In this document: one piece after another, positions 45,547 to 54,204 of the stretch | Position numbering within the stretch: the first letter of the stretch is position 1 | Layout: the number at the start of each line of letters is the position of its first letter | Assembly: GCF_002157735.2 (NCBI RefSeq) | Contig: NZ_AP018690.1 | Span: 806,001-870,000 of the forward strand | Direction of reading: 5' to 3' | From: Vibrio aphrogenes | GTDB taxonomy: Bacteria > Pseudomonadota > Gammaproteobacteria > Enterobacterales > Vibrionaceae | DNA: 64,000 nt | Position numbers and translations under genes: made by a program | The notes under the pieces: model-generated | Databases searched by the model: none | The model's input: only the letters and a program-made list of their open reading frames with translations | What the model was told of the DNA's origin: nothing

Positions 45547-46235
45547 GAATCTCATCTCAATCAGAAAGCTTCGAACAAGCACTCAAACACCATCAATTTC
45601 ACCCCGTCATTTTACCTGAATGGCAATTTGGCAAAGCTTTAATTGTTGACCTATCACCAAACAGTGACATTTGGCAAAGAGTGAATGAACAACATGATTT
45701 TTCAGCAGAAATAAAACGCCAAGTGGCGGAAACTGGCGCAGTCGTAGAAATTGGCCGCTACGCTGAGCAACGTATGATTTATCAAGAAACTGACCATTTT
45801 TCTGGAGAAGAAGCCCGCACGTTACATATTGGCATTGATTTAGGCATTGCGGCAGGAAACCCTATTTTTGCACCACTACAAGGTGAAGTGGTCGCTTTTG
45901 CTAATCGTCAAACTCAGGGAGATTACGGTCCTGTCATCATTTTACGCCACCAGCTTGACGGTTATGTCTTTCATACTCTTTATGGGCACTTAGCCACTCA
46001 ATCGCTGCAAGGTTTACACATAGGGAAAATCATTAAGACAGGCGAGTCCTTCGCCCAAATTGGCACTTTTACTGAAAACGGCGGCTGGGCGACTCATCTG
46101 CATTTTCAAATCATTCGCGATTTAGGGGATTATCGTGATGACTACCCAGGTGTAGTTGCCCTCCATCAAGCTAAGCACTATCTACGCAACTGCCCAAACC
46201 CTAATTGGATATTGGGCCGCAGCGATTTAGATTAG
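45543..46235 (+). CDS. M23 metallopeptidase-domain protein without export signal
   Basis: A 230-residue protein. Zinc motifs of the LytM/M23 family are intact: HIGIDLG (HxxxD) at about residue 97 and HLHF (HxH) near residue 196, with the central YGHL and IFAPLQGEVVAFAN typical of the fold. LytM proteins cleave peptidoglycan cross-bridges, but no signal peptide or membrane helix is present, so this one should stay in the cytoplasm. Coupled by a 4-base overlap to the upstream MFS permease, which suggests action on an imported or exported compound; that is inference. Confidence 0.85.
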   Translation: MRISSQSESFEQALKHHQFHPVILPEWQFGKALIVDLSPNSDIWQRVNEQHDFSAEIKRQVAETGAVVEIGRYAEQRMIYQETDHFSGEEARTLHIGIDLGIAAGNPIFAPLQGEVVAFANRQTQGDYGPVIILRHQLDGYVFHTLYGHLATQSLQGLHIGKIIKTGESFAQIGTFTENGGWATHLHFQIIRDLGDYRDDYPGVVALHQAKHYLRNCPNPNWILGRSDLD

Positions 46236-46375
46236 AGAAGATAATTAATATAGCCAAATCGTATTGTCTTATAACTCACTGATCTGAACAAAACCCCGGC
46301 AAGCCTCTGTCTTATTTCTCTAGACCCAAGTAATCTAGTCAGTAACTACAAAAGCATAAGACAACAAAAGGGAAG

Positions 46376-47233
46376 ATGATGACGAACGAATATATTCCAC
46401 CAAAAGTCTGGACGAATGAACAACAAGGCGGCACCTGGGGTAGCATTAACCGACCAGAAGCGGGCGCACGCTATGAACGCGAACTTCCTATTGGTCAACA
46501 CCCGATTCAGTTGTACTCAATGGGCACTCCCAACGGACAAAAAATCACAATTCTACTTGAAGAGCTGCTTGCCAAAGGAGTCAGCGAAGCAGAATATGAT
46601 GCCTTTCTCATCAAAATTGGCGACAGTGACCAATTCTCATCCGGCTTTGTCGAGGTTAACCCTAACTCAAAAATACCAGCCATGGTCGATCGCAGTGGTG
46701 ACACACCAATCAATGTGTTTGAGTCCGGTTCTATCTTGCTGTATTTGGCAGAAAAATTTGGCCATTTCATCCCGCAAGAAATTACCCAACGCACCAAAGT
46801 TTTAAACTGGTTATTCTGGCTACAAGGGTCTGCCCCCTATCTTGGTGGTGGTTTTGGTCACTTTTACCATTACGCACCAGAAAAATACGAATACCCAATC
46901 AACCGCTTTACGATGGAAGCGAAACGCCAGTTAGATGTACTCGATAAACAATTAGCAAATAACACCTATATTGCTGGCGAAGAATACAGTATCGCCGACA
47001 TCGCCATTTGGCCTTGGTATGGCAACTTAGTGCTGCACAATTCCTATCAAGCCGCCGAGTTTTTGCAAGTGCAAGATTACCAACACCTACAACGTTGGGC
47101 CAAAGCAGTTCTAGCACGTCCAGCGGTGCAACGTGGTCGTATCGTCAACAAACCGATGGGCGAACCTTGGGAAGCGATTGAAGAACGCCACTGCGCTGCG
47201 GATATCGATAACGCTCTCAGCTTGAAGCCTTAA
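46376..47233 (+). CDS. yghU: YghU-type glutathione S-transferase / disulfide-bond oxidoreductase
   Basis: A 285-residue protein with an N-terminal thioredoxin-like domain (LYSMGTPNGQKITILLEELL, about residues 47-66) and a helical C-terminal domain with SIADIAIWPWYG. Extended N and C termini and the sequence NPNSKIPAMVD and ESGSILLYLAEK follow E. coli YghU, a GSH-dependent disulfide reductase of the Nu class. Two adjacent ATG codons (46376, 46379) after AAAGGGAAG; the first is given. Single gene. Confidence 0.93.
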   Translation: MMTNEYIPPKVWTNEQQGGTWGSINRPEAGARYERELPIGQHPIQLYSMGTPNGQKITILLEELLAKGVSEAEYDAFLIKIGDSDQFSSGFVEVNPNSKIPAMVDRSGDTPINVFESGSILLYLAEKFGHFIPQEITQRTKVLNWLFWLQGSAPYLGGGFGHFYHYAPEKYEYPINRFTMEAKRQLDVLDKQLANNTYIAGEEYSIADIAIWPWYGNLVLHNSYQAAEFLQVQDYQHLQRWAKAVLARPAVQRGRIVNKPMGEPWEAIEERHCAADIDNALSLKP

Positions 47234-47248
47234 TCGTATAATCAGATA

Positions 47249-47280
47249 AATCCCCTACGGCGTTGCTGTTGGGGATTTTG
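47249..47280 (+). terminator. Probable terminator after yghU
   Basis: AATCCCC, 15-base loop, GGGGATT then TTG. The T tract is short, so efficiency may be low. Confidence 0.5.
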
Positions 47281-47722
47281 CTCAAGCCAACGGTGAGAGG
47301 CATACTAAGTAATAAAGGTTCATCCTAAAATGGCAGTTATCGCCGTTGATACGCTGCCATTTCTAAATCGAAAATGCCCCAAAATGCGTTAGCCAGTAGC
47401 CTTGCAACGGCTACAATGATTTTCTTTTTCCATATATTTCCTCATGCTACATGTTGCGAATCTTGCATAGCTTGAAATTAGAATAATTGTTTTTTTTGGA
47501 TACTGAGTAAATCTACAGATCTTCATCATGAGTTGGCTTTGGTGAACTATACGGATTTTTTCCGCACTTTATGCTGAGTTAATATGAGATAAGTTCATAC
47601 TTTATGAATAAATTTAGTTATTTAGCTTGTTGAATGAAAAAACGAATGGAATGATAGACGGAAAGACTATACGGATTTTTTCCGTCTATTAAATTGTTAG
47701 CTTTTTCGGAGATCAAGTTAAG
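47281..47722. other. Left boundary of the cassette region, with a 19-bp direct repeat
   Basis: No gene. ACTATACGGATTTTTTCCG occurs at 47546-47564 and again at 47666-47684, 120 bases apart. The second copy lies inside a hairpin ATAGACGGAAA/TTTCCGTCTAT (47655-47689). It is followed by GTTAGCTTTTTCGGAGA at 47696, which resembles GTTAGTTGTTTCGGCAGA at the start of the second cassette (48384), marking the probable beginning of cassette 1. Confidence 0.6.
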
Positions 47723-48259
47723 ATGAACAAGCGATTTCTTAGTAGAGTTCAATTTAAACGCTGGCTTAGAAGTGCCTCAGCACTAGCGATCTCCATATCT
47801 GTACTGTACGGTGATTACGAAAAGGCGAGGATTGAAAGTTCGGACTCAAAATCACTCTACAGTATGGTTTCTGCCAAAGGTTTCCAGTTGCCGAAGGGGC
47901 AATATCTGGTCTCATATGAACCAGTTAGTGATTTAGAAGACACTTCAATAGATTACAGTAAAATGGTCATGGTTATGACCTTAGAGGCTCAACTAGCTCG
48001 AAGTAAAAGAATCATTGGAACTAAAGCTAAACTTCTAAACGCGTTGATCGAATCAAATTTCAAATTTGTTATGACAGAATCAGACGATAGCTCTTTTGCA
48101 AATGGAATGTGGGTGGTTGAACCTCAAGTTCCAGAGGAAATTGATGAACTTAAAGGCATTTTAGACGCCTATGCAATGGCTTATGCTTTTAATGATGGTA
48201 CAGATACAATTAATTTGAACAACTTTAAGTTTAATAGAAAGTCTTTCGAACTGGGTTAG
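47723..48259 (+). CDS. Hypothetical protein of integron cassette 1
   Basis: A 178-residue protein I do not recognise. The N terminus is basic (NKRFLSRVQFKRWLRS) and followed by a weakly hydrophobic stretch (SASALAISISVLYG, about residues 18-31), possibly a membrane anchor or signal. The rest is mixed and soluble-looking, with SLYSMVSAKGFQLPKGQYLVSYEP. The ATG comes 27 bases after the presumed cassette boundary with GGAGATCAAG upstream. The stop is 7 bases before a VCR-like attC site, the standard arrangement of a gene cassette. Composition is AT-rich compared with neighbours. Confidence 0.7.
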   Translation: MNKRFLSRVQFKRWLRSASALAISISVLYGDYEKARIESSDSKSLYSMVSAKGFQLPKGQYLVSYEPVSDLEDTSIDYSKMVMVMTLEAQLARSKRIIGTKAKLLNALIESNFKFVMTESDDSSFANGMWVVEPQVPEEIDELKGILDAYAMAYAFNDGTDTINLNNFKFNRKSFELG

Positions 48260-48263
48260 TACA

Positions 48264-48390
48264 AAGCTAACAAACGCTTCAAGACGGATTCGCAACGCTC
48301 GGCGGTTTTGGTTTGACTTCGCTTTTGTGTTTACGGTGTAGTTATTGAGTATAATGGTAATATTGCTCACCACTTAAGCGGGCGTTAGTT
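48264..48390 (+). other. attC recombination site (VCR-like)
   Basis: About 127 bases, the size of Vibrio cholerae repeats. It begins AGCTAACAAACGCTTCAAGA and ends CTTAAGCGGGCGTTAGTT; the two ends pair (TAAC..CGC..AAG with CTT..GCG..GTTA), giving the R', L', L'' and R'' boxes. The interior CAACGCTCGGCG..GGTTT also follows the VCR pattern. Recombination is expected at G/TTAGTT (48384/48385). This is the 3' end of cassette 1. Confidence 0.85.
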
Positions 48391-48424
48391 GTTTCGGCAG
48401 ATTTTGGGATGATAGGAAGTAATA

Positions 48425-49189
48425 TTGATAATTAATAAAAATTGGGATTTAGATGATGCATTTGAAGAAATCAACGATAAATATTCTCCTGGCGGTTTAA
48501 TAACTGGGCCTCAACGAAATCGACAAATCGGAACTTGGGGGCAATTAGTTGGTAAAACTAAAGCACTTGAACAATTAGATTCATTAATTAAGCGTTGTGG
48601 TTCCATTAATAAAATGTCTCAATATGTCCGTATGAGTTCTGGAAGCATAAAAAAACTGAGGAATTTTTTTGAGTCTCTTCCTGATGAATTAGAAATAGTT
48701 GGTGAAAGTTTCCAACATAGGTTTACTGAGGGTGAAACTTGCTCATTGGAAGAAGATCTCACTAATGAATTTAAGGAAGTTAAAGGGAATAACCCTGCAA
48801 AGTCCATACAAAATTTAGTTGATGAATATGTGGTTGCGTTTCTAAACGGTTCAGGTGGTAGTATTTTCTGGGGCATTTGTGACGACAGCAAAGTAAAGAG
48901 CTTGAAGTTATCTACGATGCAAAAGGATGAAATTAATAAAGTTATAAATGCTAAAATTAATACAATTCAACCAGCAATAGATCCAACAAGAATCAAAGTT
49001 ACATTTCATTCAGTAATTAATGCTAGTAATGGGTATGTTTTAGAGGTAAATGTCCCTAAATCAAATACCGTCGGTCTTTTCTTCAACTCATCGGGTGACA
49101 CTTGGGTTCGAGTAAATGGGTGTAAACAAAAACTAAAAGGTCTAGCACTTCAAGATTACATTTTAGAACGTATACAAAAAAACAACTAA
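48425..49189 (+). CDS. AlbA_2/Schlafen-domain protein of integron cassette 2
   Basis: A 254-residue protein from a TTG start with AGGAAG 5 bases upstream; the nearest ATG frame closes after eight codons. The N-terminal third is helical and perhaps HTH-like (IKRCGSINKMSQYVRMSSGSI). The C-terminal part has the AlbA_2/Schlafen pattern: NEFKEVKGNNPAKSIQNLVDEYVVAFLNGSGGSIFWGICDDSKV, read in two blocks, later GYVLEVNVPKS and a strand ending WVRVNGCKQK. Such domains bind or cleave nucleic acid or act in regulators and some defence systems. AT-rich. It follows the attC site directly and is followed by an incomplete attC. Confidence 0.7.
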   Translation: MIINKNWDLDDAFEEINDKYSPGGLITGPQRNRQIGTWGQLVGKTKALEQLDSLIKRCGSINKMSQYVRMSSGSIKKLRNFFESLPDELEIVGESFQHRFTEGETCSLEEDLTNEFKEVKGNNPAKSIQNLVDEYVVAFLNGSGGSIFWGICDDSKVKSLKLSTMQKDEINKVINAKINTIQPAIDPTRIKVTFHSVINASNGYVLEVNVPKSNTVGLFFNSSGDTWVRVNGCKQKLKGLALQDYILERIQKNN

Positions 49190-49411
49190 CAAACGTTTAA
49201 GGTGTCAAGATACTTCACCTAATCTAATAAATGCTTTAACTCAATAACCCTAAATCGTTTTTATCCAAAAATAAGCTACAACATTGATAATACTTTAATA
49301 CTCAGTTGTAGCTTAATTCGGACTTGGTAGTAGCAATTAGTATGGAGCTTTATTCTTTCCCTACACCAACCCTAACTAATCAAACCAATAAAAAATAGCC
49401 AAACGGTAAAT
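49188..49411. other. Right boundary of the cassette region with a truncated attC
   Basis: CTAACAAACGTTTAAGGTG (49188-49206), overlapping the end of the cassette 2 gene, matches the R'/L' end of the attC at 48264, but no GCGTTAG end follows in the next 200 bases, so this attC appears truncated. A 10-bp inverted repeat AAGCTACAAC/GTTGTAGCTT (49273-49314) is the only other structure. Confidence 0.55.
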
Positions 49412-49450
49412 ACAAAAATCCCCCACTTTAATCATCAAAGTGAGGGATTT
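49412..49450 (-). terminator. Terminator after the HTH gene
   Basis: Minus strand: AAATCCCTCACTTT, 7-base loop, AAAGTGGGGGATTT then TTGTA. The stem is 14 bp with one mismatch. Confidence 0.88.
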
Positions 49451-49506
49451 GAGTTTGTGAGGAGACAAGATAGGTAAAGAGCCTGATGTTAACTTAAAGT
49501 AAGTGT

Positions 49507-49863
49507 TTACTTCTGCTTAGCCACTTTACAACAATAATCAATGATCACTTGGTTACCATCAATTTGTACATTTTGAATATCGCCATCAATGGTCAAGCGA
49601 TTTTGTAAATATACCACGGCATTTTCAGGGGTAATTTGATTCTTCAAAGACGGTAAAATGCTATGTGGCTCAATGTCTAACTGTTGAAAAAAACGGCTAA
49701 TGAAACTTTTTGTTAACTCACCTTGGCCACGAATGATCTCTGAAAACTCACCGATACTCATCCCCAAACGCTTCGCCATGTCCATCTGCGTTAAGTGGCG
49801 TTTTGCCTTTTGCGACATCCATAAGTGATACAAGGCTTCTCTGTCTTGTTCGGTGTATTCCAT
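49507..49863 (-). CDS. Small HTH (XRE-like) DNA-binding protein
   Basis: A 118-residue protein. ATG 49863 is preferred (AAAGG about 10 bases upstream). The helix-turn-helix is at about residues 25-45 (LTQMDMAKRLGMSIGEFSEIIRGQGELT), in the Cro/C1 style, followed by a second small domain with NAVVYLQNRLTIDGDIQNVQIDGNQVIIDYCCKV. Target unknown. It stands alone between a terminator and the DUF1097 gene, just outside the cassette region. Confidence 0.78.
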   Translation of the reverse strand: MEYTEQDREALYHLWMSQKAKRHLTQMDMAKRLGMSIGEFSEIIRGQGELTKSFISRFFQQLDIEPHSILPSLKNQITPENAVVYLQNRLTIDGDIQNVQIDGNQVIIDYCCKVAKQK

Positions 49864-49998
49864 AATACGCTTACCTTTGTTGTAAGCCTTACCATACAAG
49901 GCTTATTGATTGTTATTGGCTGCGTATACGGTGACAAAAACAGGTCAATACCATGTCATCAAGAGGTCAGAGTTTGTTTAAGCTATTTTAAAATCCCG

Positions 49999-50478
49999 CT
50001 AAAGCGACTCTTTTACTAACTTTACCTTGAGCTCACTGCGTGCTTGCAGCCACAACCCACTGGCTTTCATTAAGTAACCAAACACACCACCAATCAACAA
50101 AGACGGCACCACTAATTGCCATGCCCCATCCGCAGCAAAGGTCGCACACGCACCAATAAAAGTACCAGGGATAAAACTCAACCACGATTTTTTCGCTTGA
50201 ATGCACATCAAAAAAGAGACAAATGCCGTCAACATATAACTGCCAATCTCACTGCCTAGCCATTGAGCGCCATAAATCATCACTAACGCCCATACTACGC
50301 CAGCAAGGTTGGTGGCTAAACTCACCGCTAAGCCTTTCACGCCTTGAGTCGGTGATGCAAAATAACTGGTACATCCGAGAAAGCCCACCCAAGAAAGCAA
50401 ACCTAATGACACGGCGATCCAGCCCCAAACACCCGACAACAAGCCAGTAGTAAGTGATATTGCAAATAAGGTAGACAT
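49999..50478 (-). CDS. DUF1097 membrane protein (YcdZ-like)
   Basis: A 159-residue membrane protein with four to five helices. The N terminus LFAISLTTGLLSGVWGWIAVSLGL, WVGFLGCTSYFA and the later FIPGTFIGACATFA match DUF1097/YcdZ proteins, which are of unknown function. GAGGCGAGC precedes the ATG. Single gene. Confidence 0.82.
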   Translation of the reverse strand: MSTLFAISLTTGLLSGVWGWIAVSLGLLSWVGFLGCTSYFASPTQGVKGLAVSLATNLAGVVWALVMIYGAQWLGSEIGSYMLTAFVSFLMCIQAKKSWLSFIPGTFIGACATFAADGAWQLVVPSLLIGGVFGYLMKASGLWLQARSELKVKLVKESL

Positions 50479-50711
50479 GCTCGCCTCTTTAAATGATTCA
50501 GAAAAATGACTGCGAGAAGACTAAGGGAGAACCATGAAAAATCAAGATACACATCTCACACATACAGTGAAATTATGATCTCTTACATTTAGAAATGATA
50601 ACGCAAGCGATTAACTCATCAGGGTGGCCGTCAAACTACGGCAATACATCTCATGATGAATCTCACTTGCGTTTTGTGTCTTGTCTAGTGTGAAATTAGA
50701 CTTTTGCGGAA

Positions 50712-51590
50712 TTAGACTTTATTTTTGAGACGTTCAAATTGCGTGATAAAGACAATCGATGCCATCATGATCGCAGCGCCAAGCCATAAATTACCGGTAG
50801 GTATCCAACCAAAAACTAACCAACCGAGAAAGACATTAAATGGCAGTTTAGCTAGATCAAAAGGCTGAACAAAAGACGCATCCGCAACCGCATAAGCTTT
50901 CACTATCGCCCATTGCGCAAGCGCCGTTAAGATACCAGCGCCAATTAATAACCCCCACACATTCCAGCCCATTGGAGTTGACCATTCTGGCAATGCTAAG
51001 AAGAGGTTAAACGGGGTCAGTAACAATAACAGATACACCACCATGGTCGACGGTGAATCATTCACAGACATTTTTTTCACCATCAAGGAGTAGCAAGCCC
51101 AGAAAAAAGCTGCGCCAACAGGCAATAACGTCGCCCAACTGAATTCATCAGACCACGGTTCTAAAATGATCATCGCCCCAGCAAACCCAGCCCATGTCGC
51201 CGCCCAACGAGCCCAACCGACATTTTCTTTTAATAAAATCCCTGACCCTACAGTGGCAAATAATGGCGATGTCATTAACAGTGCAATGCCTTGCCAAATC
51301 GGCACTGGATATGCCAAGGCCCAAAACCAAAGTTGGATACCAATGACCGACAAAAATACCCGAAAAGCATGCCAACCAAAGTGTTTGGTATACAAGGAAC
51401 GGCGAATCCCCAAGGTTTTGAGATACGGTAAAATTGCCACGAGCGCAATGGCATATTGCAATAATGCCACCGTCGTTGATGGCAAAGAAAAAGTAATGCT
51501 GATGTACTGAGCAATGCTATTCACTAAAGCAAAAGACAGTCCAGCGACCAGCATCCATGTTGCGCCGAGTACCGGTGAATGGTTGGGCAT
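50712..51590 (-). CDS. EamA/DMT family permease
   Basis: A 292-residue transporter with ten predicted helices in two EamA halves (first half starting GATWMLVAGLSFALVNS, second half near SWATLLPVGAAFFWACYSLMVKK). The conserved end of each half, PLFATVGSGILLKENVG and PFNVFLGWLVFG, is seen. Substrate unknown; this is a different subgroup from the RarD-like gene at 5319. Poor ribosome site (GAGAACGCTTAC). Single gene. Confidence 0.85.
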   Translation of the reverse strand: MPNHSPVLGATWMLVAGLSFALVNSIAQYISITFSLPSTTVALLQYAIALVAILPYLKTLGIRRSLYTKHFGWHAFRVFLSVIGIQLWFWALAYPVPIWQGIALLMTSPLFATVGSGILLKENVGWARWAATWAGFAGAMIILEPWSDEFSWATLLPVGAAFFWACYSLMVKKMSVNDSPSTMVVYLLLLLTPFNLFLALPEWSTPMGWNVWGLLIGAGILTALAQWAIVKAYAVADASFVQPFDLAKLPFNVFLGWLVFGWIPTGNLWLGAAIMMASIVFITQFERLKNKV

Positions 51591-51748
51591 GTAAGCGTTC
51601 TCGATAAGTAATAAAAATAAAAGGAATCAAATAATAAAGAGAGGTTATAGAAATTACTAGGGTAAGTTTTGATCCCTTTGTGTTTCGTTTATTGTTTACA
51701 GATAAAGCACCTGACTGCCAAGTTTGAAATAAAGGAGATAGTGAAAGC

Positions 51749-51793
51749 GTACATCATTGCTCCATACATCATTGCTCCGTACATTATTGCTCC
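51749..51793 (-). repeat. 15-bp tandem repeat at the 3' end of the phosphatase-kinase gene
   Basis: Three units of GTACATCATTGCTCC with one or two changes. The third unit contains the TAA stop and last codons (TEQ-stop) of the gene on the minus strand; the other two lie beyond it. Confidence 0.9.
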
Positions 51794-53415
51794 GTAAACC
51801 AGCTAGGCACCATTACATTGAGCGATCTTGGTTGCACATAAATAGAGAGTTGTTCGGTTTCATATAACTCACCATCAATCACATATTTAAATGGTCGTTC
51901 ACTGGTCACTAGGACCTCTTTCGCTTGTTGATGGACAAATCCAATCGGCTCCGCAGTCGGCAAAACATTAGACAAAGCCAATTCTGATAAGGATAAAAAA
52001 CGCCCGGCGATTGATTCATGACTTGGTAGATAGGTGATATCTAAAATACCATCTTGCAAATCAGGCTCTCCCCCACCTTGCGCCAATAACGTGGTAAATG
52101 GAGCCGCATTGGCGATCACTAAGCTACTGACTTCCAACGCTTGAGCCGGTTGCTTATCTAAACTCACTTGCAATGATAAGGTATCATTATGTGTTACTGC
52201 CCCCCAGAGCCCTTTTAAATACGCGAATTGCCCATCATTATTTTTCTGTTCTCGTTCGGCGTATTCAATCATTTTCTGTTCAAAACCAATGCCAGCCACC
52301 AGCAAGATCAAATTTTGATTACAACGCGCGGTATCAATTTGTGTGACTTCACCTTGTAAAATGGCATTACATGCGGTTTCAACGGGAATGATTTTATTTT
52401 CAATACCATATAACACATGACAAAGTGCATTCGCGGTGCCTAAAGGTAAGATGCCCAACACAATGTCCGTATGCACAATCTGATTAGCCACTTCTGTTAC
52501 GGTTCCATCACCGCCCCCAGCAACAATAAAGGTAGCGCCTGAATTTAACGCTTGTTTGGTTAATTCTGCCGCCGAAAGATCTCGGGTGGTTTCTCTGATC
52601 TCAACGTGATATTGAGCGGTGAGCTTATCGAGGATCGCTTCTTGATAAGTCCCCCACTTTCCTCCGCCTGAAACAGGGTTGACGATCAACCATAATGTTG
52701 GCTCGGTTTGAAATGCCTGTTGTCGATGCAATTGCTGCAGCATTGCCATTTGCTCCTTATTCAAACGGGCAGTCGTGCGTATGGTTTGAATTTTTTGCAT
52801 CACCTCTTCAATACTCATTCTGGGGTAACGACGTAATAAATAAGCCGCCAACACAAATACTGAGCGCCCTCTGCCTAATGCGCAATGTACCACTACTTTT
52901 TTTGAATCAGCTAATTGCACATCCATCCAATCTAAGGCTTTGATTAACTTTCTTTTGGAAGGGACTTTATGATCAAGTACTGGTAGGTTGAAATAATCAA
53001 AATCACGATCTTCTTGACCACTTTGTAAGCCATGAAACTCGGCGGTGATATCTAAAATACTGGTGATCCCTTGCGCTTTCAGCTCTTTTAAATCTTTTGA
53101 AAATAAGCGACGCGCTAAATATAACTGCGGATCAATTCGTTGGATGGGGGCGACAGAATCATGCGTTCTAGCCCAATAATTATAGTAATGCGCCCCGATA
53201 AGAAATGGCGCAAGAAGCCATTGCATCGCATTGGGAATGACACCATTAGGCTTTTTACGGAATAAATGTGGGAAGTTGCACAAATAGGCGATACTGACAA
53301 TCGATAAAGACAAGGCAATCCAAGCTAAAGGCAATGAGAGCCAAAAATTAGGGCATAACAAGGCCAGCACATAAAACACCAGACTGCCTGCAATATAGTA
53401 TTTGGTCACTAGCAT
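51784..53415 (-). CDS. Dual-specificity phosphatase fused to diacylglycerol-kinase-like lipid kinase
   Basis: A 543-residue protein in three parts. Residues 1-60 hold two or three membrane helices. Residues about 95-235 form a DUSP-type phosphatase with the active-site loop VVHCALGRGRS (HCx5RS) and an upstream Asp region (FNLPVLDHKVPS). Residues about 245-543 form a DAGK/LCB5-like kinase: LIVNPVSGGGKWG, IVAGGGDGTVTEVAN, LPLGTANALCHVL and a C-terminal YVIDGELYETEQLSI. The fusion suggests turnover or remodelling of a phosphorylated membrane lipid, but the substrate is not known. Single gene. Confidence 0.85.
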   Translation of the reverse strand: MLVTKYYIAGSLVFYVLALLCPNFWLSLPLAWIALSLSIVSIAYLCNFPHLFRKKPNGVIPNAMQWLLAPFLIGAHYYNYWARTHDSVAPIQRIDPQLYLARRLFSKDLKELKAQGITSILDITAEFHGLQSGQEDRDFDYFNLPVLDHKVPSKRKLIKALDWMDVQLADSKKVVVHCALGRGRSVFVLAAYLLRRYPRMSIEEVMQKIQTIRTTARLNKEQMAMLQQLHRQQAFQTEPTLWLIVNPVSGGGKWGTYQEAILDKLTAQYHVEIRETTRDLSAAELTKQALNSGATFIVAGGGDGTVTEVANQIVHTDIVLGILPLGTANALCHVLYGIENKIIPVETACNAILQGEVTQIDTARCNQNLILLVAGIGFEQKMIEYAEREQKNNDGQFAYLKGLWGAVTHNDTLSLQVSLDKQPAQALEVSSLVIANAAPFTTLLAQGGGEPDLQDGILDITYLPSHESIAGRFLSLSELALSNVLPTAEPIGFVHQQAKEVLVTSERPFKYVIDGELYETEQLSIYVQPRSLNVMVPSWFTEQ

Positions 53416-54204
53416 CCATTCCTCCTTGTTTTACCTCACCTTATCCGAGTTACCACCATGAAACAAATCTATTACACATTTCAGCTTTTTATTTGCTAAG
53501 CCTTTATCTTTTCCTGCCCTATTTGTCATTCTAAGGTTGCTTTTGTATTACGGATTGGCCCAGCGCAACCGAGTTTATCTCGAAGTGAAAAATCACAGGT
53601 TTATCGCAAAATGATGAACAAAAAAACTTATCGAAACCATAAAATTATTCTGATTTACTATTTGAAAATTCGTTTTATTATCGCGCCTGTTCTTCGCAAG
53701 AAAGTACCAACCGCCACACTCAACTGTTAACATTTACAGTGTAAACAGCCTAATTTAGTGTCGCTATTCGTTAACGCAAGGTTAATGGGCGCAGGTTGCA
53801 AATCTACGAGTTTGGATACTTTTTCCTTTCATACGTCCAACTCAGAAAACGTCATATTGAAACTTCAATTGTGAGGTTCTGTTGATATTTTGTGATAATG
53901 ATTGCTGTAATTTATTGGGTATTAATGCCAAGCAGAAGCTTTGTGCTGTCGCTAGCCGAAGCAACAAGCCAGTAACGCAACAAAAATACTTAATAAATTT
54001 CGCCCCAAGGATTTGGCTAACAGCGCTTTAAGCTCCAACTCAATGTCATCACCAAATACCAACAGAACTTCCTTTTAATTTATGTTCAACCTGACTCAAA
54101 TCAGTTCAAACCCGAAGGCTCCAATCAGAAGGAATAACTGGCTATAAGCTAGGTTGATGGGCAATACACAAGGATCATTCAGATCCATTATTTGGGATTT
54201 TCCT
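53416..54204. other. Long gene-free region upstream of potF
   Basis: Nearly 790 bases. It contains a small palindrome TTTACAGTGTAAA (53733-53745) and only short open frames without ribosome sites. The potF promoter must lie here. A non-coding RNA is possible, but I see no clear one. Confidence 0.55.

Noticed and set aside
53610..53729. 39-codon frame in the region upstream of potF
   Set aside because: No ribosome site and no recognisable pattern; expected by chance in 790 AT-rich bases.
53733..53745. Palindrome TTTACAGTGTAAA as a regulator site for potF
   Set aside because: No matching regulator consensus that I can name and a similar string occurs near 61088; position is 460 bases from potF.
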